From Pseudoflavonifractor capillosus (GTDB lineage: Bacteria > Bacillota > Clostridia > Oscillospirales > Oscillospiraceae), in assembly GCF_016902575.1 (NCBI RefSeq), contig NZ_JACSNZ010000015.1:1-40948 (forward strand): a DNA stretch of 40,948 nt, written 5' to 3'. The notes below the pieces were generated by a model. It was not told the origin of the DNA, made no database searches, and saw only the letters and a program-made list of their open reading frames with translations. The first letter of the stretch is position 1; every line of letters starts with the position of its first letter. Shown here in pieces: positions 1 to 7,091 of the stretch. The translations under genes and the position numbers were made by a program.

Positions 1-167
1 CCCCCACACCCGCTCCCAGTGCCCCCCCTGCTGCATCCGATGCTCCGGAAGATGGAGGAGCCTTGGTGGGCTACGAGGCAGTAGGCCCAGAATTTTCAGA
101 TGAAGTCAATGTTGCCACCGAAGATGGCACGGACGCTGAAATGATAAAGATTTCTGGGAGGGATTAA
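1..167 (+). CDS. C-terminal end of an unknown protein (5' part outside window)
   Basis: An open frame enters from the left edge (codons begin at base 3) and stops at TAA 165-167. The visible 54 residues are rich in proline, alanine and acidic residues, look disordered, and end in a short stretch finishing SGRD. The stop lies 3 nt before the next ATG, so the gene is probably the upstream member of the lipoprotein/ABC-exporter operon. No domain is visible. Low-complexity tails of this sort are seen in membrane regulators and anti-sigma-like proteins, but nothing here shows that. Confidence 0.6.
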   Translation, partial: PTPAPSAPPAASDAPEDGGALVGYEAVGPEFSDEVNVATEDGTDAEMIKISGRD

Positions 168-170
168 GCC

Positions 171-1421
171 ATGAACATCAAACATTTTGGAGGGCGAATG
201 CTAGCCCTTGTATGTATCGCTTCTTTGATGGGGTGCTCTGCCCACACCGTTTCTCAACCTTCCTCCACCGGGCATTCCGGATTTCAAAAGGAGACCAGCA
301 TTTCCAATGAAATGCGCTTGAATGCTGCCTGCCTGGTAGACGGAGGATATTATCTGCAAAGCGATGGACTGGTGTATTTTATGGACGCTACATCAGGGCG
401 GATGACTCCTGTGTGTGGGAAACCAGAGTGCCACCACTCCGACGACACCTGCAACGCCTGGATAAATTCTCCCTTCTTGAGTTGGTACGATGGAAAGCTC
501 TATTACGCCACCAGCAGCCTTAACACCGACAATCTGCTCACCCTATACTCCATGAACCAGGACGGAACCCAACATGAAAAAGTGCAGACCATCCAACTCG
601 AAGGGGCGGATTGGTCTACCTCCTATCAGCCCATGCTGGTAGGAGGGTGGATTTACTTTATGGATTCCAACGCCATGCTCTATCGGGCCAAACTGGGAGC
701 AGATGTCTCCCAGGCCGACCTGCTGTTTCAAGAAAACTCCTCGGATATCTTGGAATCCACCTGGAAGTTTTGGGCGGATGGGGATAATGTGTATGCCATG
801 AATCATGTATTGACTTCCAATGGGGAATATGAGGATATCCTCTATCGCCTGGGCGAGAAGGAAACAGACACAAAAGAGATCTGGCGCTCTTCGGACATCG
901 GCATTCTTGGTGTAGACGAATCGGTTTCCTCCTGGTACATCACAGGTGGTCACCTTTACTACTATTTTTCTGGCAGCGATGTCTGGGACATGGACTTACA
1001 AACCAATGTTTCCGCCAAGCTGGTAGATCTGCCGGATACACTACAAAGTGGAACCGCTATTTTCAATGATACCAATATTTTTATTTTGGATGATCAGCCT
1101 GACCCCACCTTCGGACCCCAAAGTCCTTTCCGATATGGAGGCAAGATCATTCGGGTCTATACCTACCAGGGAGAGTTGTCCCAAGAACTGGACTTACAGC
1201 CCATCTATCAGCAATACCCCGATGTGGTTCATTGCGCCCTGGTGTTTGCCGACACGGAGCACGCCTACGTATTGGCCTATTGTGGCATGGACATTAGTAT
1301 TGCTACTCGCTTTTACCGTGTTAGCTTGGAAAGCGGCGACTGTACGGAGTTGGACACCTGGCCTGGGGCCGCCAATATCTATGAAGCTACCCCATCAGAA
1401 CCGCCCATGCAAATTGGCTGA
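171..1421 (+). CDS. Secreted lipoprotein, DUF5050/TolB-like beta-propeller type, with Cys/His motif
   Basis: A 416-residue protein with a signal peptide and lipobox-like LMGC (Cys22), so probably anchored to the outer face of the membrane. The rest has repeated blade-like segments such as 'GGWIYFMDSNAMLYR' and 'GGHLYYYFSGSDVW', typical of DUF5050-like propellers. Residues 82-94 form a C-x4-C-H-H-x4-C motif that could bind metal or make disulfides. From general knowledge, similar motifs occur in Clostridial lipoproteins beside ABC exporters; I cannot check how widely. A GGGAGG ribosome site lies about 9 nt before ATG 171. The next gene, an ABC ATPase, starts 16 nt after the stop, suggesting a sensor or accessory protein of the exporter. 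Substrate unknown. Confidence 0.75.
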   Translation: MNIKHFGGRMLALVCIASLMGCSAHTVSQPSSTGHSGFQKETSISNEMRLNAACLVDGGYYLQSDGLVYFMDATSGRMTPVCGKPECHHSDDTCNAWINSPFLSWYDGKLYYATSSLNTDNLLTLYSMNQDGTQHEKVQTIQLEGADWSTSYQPMLVGGWIYFMDSNAMLYRAKLGADVSQADLLFQENSSDILESTWKFWADGDNVYAMNHVLTSNGEYEDILYRLGEKETDTKEIWRSSDIGILGVDESVSSWYITGGHLYYYFSGSDVWDMDLQTNVSAKLVDLPDTLQSGTAIFNDTNIFILDDQPDPTFGPQSPFRYGGKIIRVYTYQGELSQELDLQPIYQQYPDVVHCALVFADTEHAYVLAYCGMDISIATRFYRVSLESGDCTELDTWPGAANIYEATPSEPPMQIG

Positions 1422-1437
1422 AGACAGGAGAAACTCT

Positions 1438-2301
1438 ATGCAACTACAGCTACAAAACGTGAGCAAGAAATACGGAACCCACACCGCATTAGATGGTTTC
1501 TCCTTCACCTTTGAGCCTGGAATCTACGGGATTTTAGGGGCCAATGGCGCTGGAAAAAGCACTCTGATGAACTTGCTCACCGACAACCTTCCCCGGACAA
1601 ATGGTGCCATTTTGTACAACGGCACAGACATTCTAGAGCTGGGCAAACGCTTTCGGCAAGTGTTGGGATATATGCCCCAACAGCAGGGCCTTTATGAGCA
1701 GATGACAGCCCAGGCCTTCCTGGCCTATATGGCGGAGCTGAAAGGGATTCCCAAGAAACTGGCCAAAGAGCAGATGGACACCCTCCTGACCGTCACAAAT
1801 TTATCTCAGGTGCGACACAGGAAACTGTGTGGATTTTCTGGTGGGATGAAGCAACGGGTGTTGTTGGCCCAGGCACTCTTAGGGAATCCGGAGGTACTGA
1901 TTTTGGATGAACCAACGGCAGGCTTGGACCCCAAGGAGCGCATCCGAATCCGCAACTTCATCTCCTCCCTCTCCCGCAATCGCATCATCTTACTGGCCAC
2001 CCATATTGTCAGTGATATTGAGTACATCTCCGATCAAATCCTGATGATGAAAAAGGGCCATGTCATTGGCAGCGGTACCCCTGCTCATTTGCTAGAGAGC
2101 GTTTCGAACAAGGTAAAAGAACTCCCTTGTCCTCCGGATTATCTGGAACAAATGGAGCAAGAATATGCCGTGGGTAATGTCTTCCAGCGCAACGGCGAGA
2201 CATGGATTCGGGTAGTTGGCGACCACCTACCTGAGAAAGGGCATGAAGTACCCGAGCATTTGACCTTGGAAGATGTGTATTTATACTATCTGGGGGCGTG
2301 A
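1438..2301 (+). CDS. ABC transporter ATP-binding protein (ABC-2 exporter type)
   Basis: A 287-residue nucleotide-binding subunit. Walker A GANGAGKST (residues 34-42), a Q-loop near residue 81, signature FSGGM (133-137) and Walker B LILDEP followed by TAGLDP are all present, so it should hydrolyse ATP. The C-terminal ~70 residues are the variable tail usual in bacitracin/lantibiotic-type and ABC-2 exporters. The frame is open far upstream into the lipoprotein gene, but ATG 1438 is the start because AGGAG sits 8 nt before it and the ABC fold begins at once (MQLQLQNVSKKYG). It lies 8 nt before the permease gene and should work with it; the lipoprotein upstream is probably part of the same system. 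Confidence 0.92.
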   Translation: MQLQLQNVSKKYGTHTALDGFSFTFEPGIYGILGANGAGKSTLMNLLTDNLPRTNGAILYNGTDILELGKRFRQVLGYMPQQQGLYEQMTAQAFLAYMAELKGIPKKLAKEQMDTLLTVTNLSQVRHRKLCGFSGGMKQRVLLAQALLGNPEVLILDEPTAGLDPKERIRIRNFISSLSRNRIILLATHIVSDIEYISDQILMMKKGHVIGSGTPAHLLESVSNKVKELPCPPDYLEQMEQEYAVGNVFQRNGETWIRVVGDHLPEKGHEVPEHLTLEDVYLYYLGA

Positions 2302-2309
2302 GATAAACC

Positions 2310-4694
2310 ATGAGAGAATGGAAACGAATCTTTACCCAGCGTCGTCTCTGTCTTGGTCTTTTGCTGATACTCCTCCTCAATGGCGTTTGGTTTATCCGAG
2401 AGCAGGCCTCTCAGTGCTACGGTCTTGACCTGTCTCTCCCCTCCACTTGGGTCTCCTCAGAGTATGTCAGCCAAACCAACACGGTTTCCCAGGCAGAAGT
2501 GGATGCTTATGCCGCCTATACCCGCTATTTGCAGCGACTGGACCAGGCAAAGGGCGAGCCAGTTTCTCAACGGATTGACGCCTTGGAGCAGGAGCTGGGA
2601 CAGCTGGAAGATGCCCTGACTGTAAACCCGTCCATGAATCTGTATGACCTCACTCTGGACTACATTGCCGTTCACAATGTGCTGTTACAGGCAAGGTATC
2701 TCCAGAACTATCCCACCTTTCTGGAGGACATTCAAACCAGCAAGGACAATCTCTTATCCTTCTCCATCTTTCATGATACAGACAGCTTCTCTGGGCGCAA
2801 TATTCTCAAGACCGCCTCGGATTTTGAAGCACTCAATGATGTGACCTTGACGATGGAGGCCAATGGCGCCGTGGAGGCTTTCATACATGCACCCCTGACC
2901 GATTACCTGATGGTAGTACTATCCTTTCTCTTGGTGGTATCCTTTTCGGAAGAAAGGAAACAGGGTCTATGGAGTTTGATCCATACCACCCCCCAGGGGC
3001 GATTGCTCCTTACCCTGTGCAGAGCCCTGGCTCTCTTGGGTGGCTGTGTCCTTTGTGTCCTTTTGCTGTATGGTGAGACGTGGATGCTTAGCATGTATGT
3101 CTATGGAGGAGCCGGCGACTTAGGTCGAGCAGTTCAATCCATCGAAGTCCTGGGAAAACTACCGGCGCTGTTTACCGTGGGTCAATTCCTGTTGCACTAC
3201 GTCCTGCTACGGATCGCAACCATGTATCTGATGAGTTTGCTCCTCTGGCTTCTTCTGAGTTGGATGCCCCATGAGAAATTTGCTTTTTTGGTGGTAGCCG
3301 GGATTATGTGCTTGGAATATGCCCTATATACGTTTTTGCCGGTGCAAAGTCCCCTCAACCCGTTGAAGTATTGGAACCTATTCACCTACATCAGCTTATC
3401 CGACCTCTACACGGAGTATCTGAACATCAATGTATTTGGGTATCCATGGGAAATCCGAATGATATCTGAGCTCGCACTTCTCCCCCTATGCGTGCTCTTT
3501 TTGGTTGCCTGTATCATGACGCAGTGTTTGCAAAAGCCCTACCACCAAAGGGACTGGGTAGCCCCCATTGCCGCAAAATACAACCACCTCACAGACAAGG
3601 TTTTCTGTGGCCTCGGTCTGTGGGGAATGGAATGGTTCAAGACACTTTGGACACAAAAGGGGGTCGTTGTCATCCTTTTCCTCCTATATGTCACCAGCCA
3701 GCTTTCCTTTTCCGCCAATATTCCAGTGTCCAGTGCCGTGGATCGCACGGTGAGACAGTATACCGCAGCGTTGGAGGGCGAGATTACCCCGGATACCTTC
3801 GTCCAAATAGGCCAAATAGGAAAGGAACTACAGAGTACCATTAACACCTACGAAGAGGCAAAGATCGCCTACCAAAACGGGGAGATGGAGCGCTCTCAGC
3901 TGAACATCTATGCCCACGAAGCGGAAGTAGCACAGATGAAGCAAGAGGCCATTTCCATCGTCCGGCAACGTGTGGAGAACTTGGCAGACAACGCAAATCA
4001 GCTGGGCATTACTCCGTGGCTGGTGGAATCCACCCCCTATGAACGCATATACGGCGAGGCCGCCAGCAAAAACCAACAGAACGCCTCCACCCTGGCTTTG
4101 TTGGCCTTGGTGTTCCTCCTGGCGGGGAATCTCCCCTACGAGCGTCAGGCTGGGATGATGCCACTTCTGATTGCCTCCCCACGGGGCAGAAACTCCCTGC
4201 TGAGAAGAAAAGTTGCAGTGGCTGGTCTCTGGGCAACTGTCGTTTGGGCTGTGGTATATGGGTGGGAGCTTCACACTTTGCTGTCCTCCATCCCCACGGA
4301 TACCCTATCTGCTCCCATACAAAGTCTCCCTTTCCTGGAGCGCCTGACCATCCCTTGTACCATCCAAACCTTTTTAGTTGCGTGGTATTTGGTGCGTCTT
4401 CTGCTCCTATTGGGTGGTGCTGTATTGATCCTGGCTCTATCCATCTCAGCAGGCCAGAGAACCGTGGTATCCTATGCAATCGTTCTAGGAGTCTTGGTTT
4501 TGCCCTCCCTCCTGTATTTTTATATGGGGATTCATGCACTGAAGTATGTGTCTTTTGCCCTGCCCCTGCAACTGCTTGATTTGGTGCAGGTCAAGCATCC
4601 GCTGGGGCTGCTGGGCATTCTTTGTGGGGGTTATATCATTCTTCTTGGCCTATCCATGTATCGTCTACGCCGAGCATTGAAAATCTGCCGATAA
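2310..4694 (+). CDS. ABC-2 type permease, internally duplicated
   Basis: A 794-residue polytopic membrane protein. Two similar halves are visible: a first membrane segment (residues ~14-28 and ~455-475), a long predicted extracytoplasmic helical loop rich in Q/E/A, then a membrane segment ending in a cytoplasmic R-x2-G-x6-(T/S)P-x-GR motif (near residues 215 and 615) and further membrane segments. The protein thus looks like two ABC-2 permease units in one chain, which with the ATPase could make a whole transporter. The start is 8 nt after the ATPase stop with only a weak ribosome site, so coupled translation is likely. What is moved (peptide antibiotic, lipid, toxin) cannot be read from the sequence. 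Confidence 0.85.
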   Translation: MREWKRIFTQRRLCLGLLLILLLNGVWFIREQASQCYGLDLSLPSTWVSSEYVSQTNTVSQAEVDAYAAYTRYLQRLDQAKGEPVSQRIDALEQELGQLEDALTVNPSMNLYDLTLDYIAVHNVLLQARYLQNYPTFLEDIQTSKDNLLSFSIFHDTDSFSGRNILKTASDFEALNDVTLTMEANGAVEAFIHAPLTDYLMVVLSFLLVVSFSEERKQGLWSLIHTTPQGRLLLTLCRALALLGGCVLCVLLLYGETWMLSMYVYGGAGDLGRAVQSIEVLGKLPALFTVGQFLLHYVLLRIATMYLMSLLLWLLLSWMPHEKFAFLVVAGIMCLEYALYTFLPVQSPLNPLKYWNLFTYISLSDLYTEYLNINVFGYPWEIRMISELALLPLCVLFLVACIMTQCLQKPYHQRDWVAPIAAKYNHLTDKVFCGLGLWGMEWFKTLWTQKGVVVILFLLYVTSQLSFSANIPVSSAVDRTVRQYTAALEGEITPDTFVQIGQIGKELQSTINTYEEAKIAYQNGEMERSQLNIYAHEAEVAQMKQEAISIVRQRVENLADNANQLGITPWLVESTPYERIYGEAASKNQQNASTLALLALVFLLAGNLPYERQAGMMPLLIASPRGRNSLLRRKVAVAGLWATVVWAVVYGWELHTLLSSIPTDTLSAPIQSLPFLERLTIPCTIQTFLVAWYLVRLLLLLGGAVLILALSISAGQRTVVSYAIVLGVLVLPSLLYFYMGIHALKYVSFALPLQLLDLVQVKHPLGLLGILCGGYIILLGLSMYRLRRALKICR

Positions 4695-4731
4695 CATAGG
4701 GGGAAGCCGGGATGTCCGGCTTCCCCCTATG
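4695..4731 (+). terminator. Hairpin after the ABC exporter operon
   Basis: A perfect 16-bp stem (4695-4710 with 4716-4731, loop GATGT) lies directly after the permease stop. The T tract after it is weak (CATTTCTTC), so it may act as a processing or partial stop signal rather than a strong intrinsic terminator. Confidence 0.7.
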
Positions 4732-4814
4732 CATTTCTTCAGTTCCCGTCCTTATGCCGCTTGAAGCCCTAAGTTGTTCATACGAACTCATTTTCTCTAA
4801 ATGCACAAAATGTA

Positions 4815-4843
4815 TTGTAATCAGCCATACAAAAGAGTATACT
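4815..4843 (+). promoter_or_regulatory. Promoter of the toxin-antitoxin operon
   Basis: TTGTAA (4815-4820), 17 bp, TATACT (4838-4843). A short inverted repeat TTGTA-8-TACAA starts at the -35 box and is a candidate operator for autorepression by the antitoxin, as is usual for type II modules. Confidence 0.6.
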
Positions 4844-4868
4844 GGTTTTAGAAAGGCGGTGTACAACT

Positions 4869-5165
4869 ATGGCAATCAAAACAGCAAACGTAACAGCACG
4901 GGTACAACCAGAAATCAAGCAGCAAGCGGAGGCTATCCTGGATCAGCTGGGCATTCCCGTATCCGTCTTGATTGATACCCTTTATCGCCAAATCATTATG
5001 ACCAACAGCATTCCATATTCTTTTAGCGTCCCCTCCCTTCCAACACGGGATTCGATGTCTGCAGCACAGTTTGACCAGATGATGGAGAAAGGGCTGAATC
5101 AGGCCAAAGCAGAACAGGGAATGGACTTGGATGCTGCATTTGCCCGTATCAGTGAGCGTATCTGA
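4869..5165 (+). CDS. Type II antitoxin, RelB/DinJ family
   Basis: A 98-residue protein. The N-terminal ~50 residues fit the RelB/DinJ ribbon-helix-helix pattern: a short beta strand (KTANVTARVQPEIK) followed by two helices with LDQLGIPVSVLI. The C-terminal part is acidic and probably wraps the toxin. An AAAGGCGG ribosome site precedes ATG 4869 by about 10 nt. The toxin starts 2 nt after the stop, the tight coupling expected for such pairs. It should neutralise the toxin and repress the operon. Its place near the end of a tRNA-bounded island suggests a stabilising role. Confidence 0.88.
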   Translation: MAIKTANVTARVQPEIKQQAEAILDQLGIPVSVLIDTLYRQIIMTNSIPYSFSVPSLPTRDSMSAAQFDQMMEKGLNQAKAEQGMDLDAAFARISERI

Positions 5166-5167
5166 AG

Positions 5168-5503
5168 ATGGAATATAGAATCAAACTGACCAACTATGCC
5201 GTAGCACAAATACAGGAAATCACCAGCTATATCACCCAAGTTCTTCAAGCTCCAGATACAGCACGTCGCTGGCTTGCAAAACTAAAGAAAGATATTTCCT
5301 TACTAAATACCATGCCCAGCCGTTATCCTCTGACACCCGAAGAACCGTGGCGCTCAGAGGGGGTACATAAAATGGTGGTGTCGAACTTTCTGGTGTATTA
5401 CTGGATCGATGAAGTGCAGAAAGTAGTATGGGTCACTGCTGTTGTCTACGGGCGGCGAGATCAAATTCAGGCGCTACGAGATATACCAAAGGATAAGATC
5501 TGA
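5168..5503 (+). CDS. Type II toxin, RelE/ParE superfamily
   Basis: A 111-residue basic protein with the compact alpha-beta fold pattern of RelE/ParE toxins: N-terminal helices (YAVAQIQEITSYI... ARRWLAKLKKDI), the P-S-R-Y-P-L segment, a VSNFLVYYWIDE strand pair and a final VVYGRRDQ motif. RelE-type members cut ribosome-bound mRNA and ParE-type members poison gyrase; the sequence alone does not separate these. It is cotranscribed with the antitoxin just upstream. No frame damage is seen. Confidence 0.86.
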   Translation: MEYRIKLTNYAVAQIQEITSYITQVLQAPDTARRWLAKLKKDISLLNTMPSRYPLTPEEPWRSEGVHKMVVSNFLVYYWIDEVQKVVWVTAVVYGRRDQIQALRDIPKDKI

Positions 5504-5614
5504 TAAGGCGAGTGCTTTTTTGTTTACAGTCCCACAATTCCTGAGCCGTGTTCGATACAGAAATCACTTGCCTACCCCTTGTCCCAGAGTTACAATACAG
5601 ACAATCAGTAACAC

Positions 5615-5672
5615 AAAAATGCTCCCCTTCCCTGTCGGCGCAAAGCACCGGCAAAGGATGGGGAGCATTTTT
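5615..5672. terminator. Bidirectional A/T-flanked hairpin
   Basis: AAAAATGCTCCCC (5615-5627) pairs with GGGGAGCATTTTT (5660-5672) around a 32-nt loop. T-rich ends on both strands make it a plausible terminator for the toxin-antitoxin operon. Confidence 0.6.
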
Positions 5673-5691
5673 GACCACAGATCATACCACA
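5670..5691 (+). repeat. TTTGACCACAGA / ATACCACA motif near tRNA-Pro fragment
   Basis: TTTGACCACAGA followed by TCATACCACA. An almost identical pair of blocks occurs at 32485-32505 just beyond tRNA-Ala and its terminator. Position next to tRNA att-like sites suggests recombinase binding sites; this is inference. Confidence 0.4.
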
Positions 5692-5806
5692 CACACCCTC
5701 GGAACACACGGAAACCACGCTTTCAAAGAGTGCCAAAGAGCAAGTGGATTGGAGCGGAAAGGGTTAGAAAGCTGCCAAGATTGTCAGGAAATTTTTGACA
5801 TCGCCC

Positions 5807-5851
5807 TTCGGGTCCAAGAGGCCGCAGGTTCAAATCCTGTCACTCGGACCA
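5807..5851 (+). pseudogene. 3' half of tRNA-Pro(CGG), displaced att-site fragment
   Basis: The 45 bases begin exactly at an anticodon loop (TTCGGGT, anticodon CGG) and continue through the 3' anticodon strand (CCAAG), variable loop, T-stem GCAGG/CCTGT with loop TTCAAAT, and acceptor end ACTCGGACCA. The sequence before it (GACATCGCCC) cannot pair as the 5' anticodon strand and no D-arm is present. A block from anticodon loop to CCA is the standard duplicated segment left when a tyrosine integrase inserts an element into a tRNA gene. Its orientation puts the element on the left, with the intact tRNA-Pro outside the window. Confidence 0.75.
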
Positions 5852-5887
5852 AAAAACACCGTCGACGCTATGTCGGCGGTGTTTTTT
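5851..5887 (+). terminator. Rho-independent terminator of the (former) tRNA-Pro
   Basis: AAAAAACACCG (5851-5861) pairs with CGGTGTTTTTT (5877-5887), starting on the final A of CCA. It is the original tRNA terminator kept with the 3' half. Confidence 0.8.
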
Positions 5888-5904
5888 GGTTTTGCGTGAT
5901 TTTG

Positions 5905-5923
5905 TTGAACCTGCGGCCTCTTG
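5905..5923 (-). repeat. Inverted 19-bp copy of the tRNA-Pro 3' segment
   Basis: This is the exact reverse complement of 5815-5833 (3' anticodon strand, variable loop and T-arm start of the tRNA-Pro fragment). The two copies flank the terminator hairpin. Confidence 0.8.
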
Positions 5924-5941
5924 CATTAAAATCCGCCGCCT

Positions 5942-5993
5942 TATGGCCCTCAGAGTGTCAACTCTGGGGGCCATAGGTTCAAATCCTGTCACT
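5942..5993 (+). other. Strong hairpin fused to a tRNA T-arm copy
   Basis: 5942-5956 pairs with 5961-5975 over 15 bp (one G:T) with loop GTCA. It runs straight into GGTTCAAATCCTGTCACT (5976-5993), identical to 5827-5844 of the tRNA-Pro fragment. No CCA or acceptor stem follows, so it is not a working tRNA. It may be a tRNA-derived scar or recombination site. Confidence 0.55.
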
Positions 5994-6017
5994 TTTCTAT
6001 TTTCTATGTCGCAAGTC

Positions 6018-6899
6018 TTACGAACGGTATTTCTTCCAAAAGAAAATCAATGATATGATTCCAGGGATTCCTATATACAGCACAACGGCAACCGCAGAAA
6101 TCTTTCCAATGCTATCCGTATCCGAGCACGACAATGCTGTGCCAAGGTACAGCAGCGTAATGGGCAATGAGATAAAGCCAATGATCTTATGAGCCAGATT
6201 CCATGTGTCCTCATCCCTCACTGTCCAAGGCAGGCGCAAACCGGTGTGCCGCTGATACGGCAGACGAGGAGCCAGTGCACCGAAAAAAAGGAACACGCAG
6301 GAGAAGATGCCCATGGCCAGCCACCCCTCCTGCTGTTCTGTCAGTGTGATGGCCTTCGCCTGCTCCAGTCCACAAACTACCACTGCTCCTACGAGCAAAA
6401 GGGCGCTGAATCCTGTTGCAATCTTCAACGCTTTCATCTGCATTGCGGAAACCGTACTTTCAGAAAGCAGGGACAGGTTCCTGTATAGAATCAGCAACGC
6501 CAACCCGAAACAGGCCCCTACCAAAACCAACGACACAATGGGATTGCGTACAGTTATCATAATCATCAGAGCAACAAGAGAGAGAAAGATAATCTGTCCC
6601 CTCTTTTTTCCTGCAAGCACACTTCTTTGCAACTGCCCATTGCGTTCTGCCAGTTCTTCTTTGACCCTGGCCAGTTCCCCAGCCAAATCCACCGTTGGTT
6701 CCTCTTGTGGCAAATCCAGCAGAATACTCACGGGCACATCCAACGCCCTGGAAATTCTTATAAGGGCTTCTGCGTCCGGTACGGACATGTTGTTTTCCCA
6801 CTTGGATAATGTCTGCCGTACAACGTGCAGCATACTTGAAAGTTCTTCCTGTGTGTATCCCTTCTCCTTGCGATATTTTTTGATGTCATCTCCTAACAT
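6018..6899 (-). CDS. Membrane-bound XRE-family regulator with SdpI-like C-terminal region
   Basis: A 293-residue protein. Residues 1-62 are a XRE/Cro helix-turn-helix (YTQEELSSMLHVVRQTLSKWE). A short charged linker (~72-100) leads to about six membrane segments (~103-288). Residues 219-242 (TGLRLPWTVRDEDTWN..HKIIGF) match the R-T-P-W-T-L ... W ... H pattern of SdpI-family proteins, known in Bacillus for toxin immunity and signalling. ATG 6899 was chosen over a longer frame because AGGGG lies 9 nt before it and it begins the HTH. A consensus promoter is at 6924-6952. It is divergent from an Rgg-like regulator and may sense membrane stress or a peptide. Confidence 0.82.
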   Translation of the reverse strand: MLGDDIKKYRKEKGYTQEELSSMLHVVRQTLSKWENNMSVPDAEALIRISRALDVPVSILLDLPQEEPTVDLAGELARVKEELAERNGQLQRSVLAGKKRGQIIFLSLVALMIMITVRNPIVSLVLVGACFGLALLILYRNLSLLSESTVSAMQMKALKIATGFSALLLVGAVVVCGLEQAKAITLTEQQEGWLAMGIFSCVFLFFGALAPRLPYQRHTGLRLPWTVRDEDTWNLAHKIIGFISLPITLLYLGTALSCSDTDSIGKISAVAVVLYIGIPGIISLIFFWKKYRS

Positions 6900-6923
6900 A
6901 GTATCATCCCCTTCCCTGCCAAT

Positions 6924-6952
6924 ATTGTAGGCATAGACTGGGATGTTGTAAA
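6924..6952 (-). promoter_or_regulatory. Promoter of the XRE/SdpI-like gene
   Basis: On the minus strand TTTACA (6952-6947), 17 bp, TACAAT (6929-6924), about 25 nt before the ATG. Good sigma-A match. Confidence 0.7.
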
Positions 6953-7011
6953 GCAACGACTTTTAACACGGATTTTCTTTGCGAAGTGAAGCACTCAGTT
7001 TTTTACGTAAC

Positions 7012-7042
7012 TTTACCTTTTTAGCTGACAATGTGCTATACT
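7012..7042 (+). promoter_or_regulatory. Probable promoter of the Rgg-like regulator
   Basis: A good -10 box TATACT at 7037-7042. The best -35 match, TTTACC at 7012-7017, gives a 19-bp spacer, longer than ideal, so an activator may be needed. Confidence 0.4.
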
Positions 7043-7091
7043 ACAACTTGGAATATTGGGTACAGCTGCCCGGAAACGAGAGGTCACATCC

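Larger units (their letters stand above)
1..5851. mobile_element. Right-hand part of a putative genomic island at tRNA-Pro
   Basis: Inferred from the displaced 3' tRNA-Pro half at 5807-5851, whose orientation places the inserted DNA on its left. The visible content is the lipoprotein/ABC-exporter operon and a toxin-antitoxin pair. The left border and the integrase are outside the window, so the extent is unknown; the fragment could also be an old scar with the element already lost. Confidence 0.45.

Noticed and set aside
5504-5976. Open frames in the stretch after the toxin gene
   Set aside because: They cross terminators and the tRNA-Pro fragment, lack ribosome sites, and encode no recognisable protein.
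5942-5993. A tRNA with anticodon UCA (selenocysteine) or GUC
   Set aside because: The loop has no proper U33-anticodon placement, there is no D-arm or acceptor stem, and no CCA. Only the T-arm is tRNA-like.
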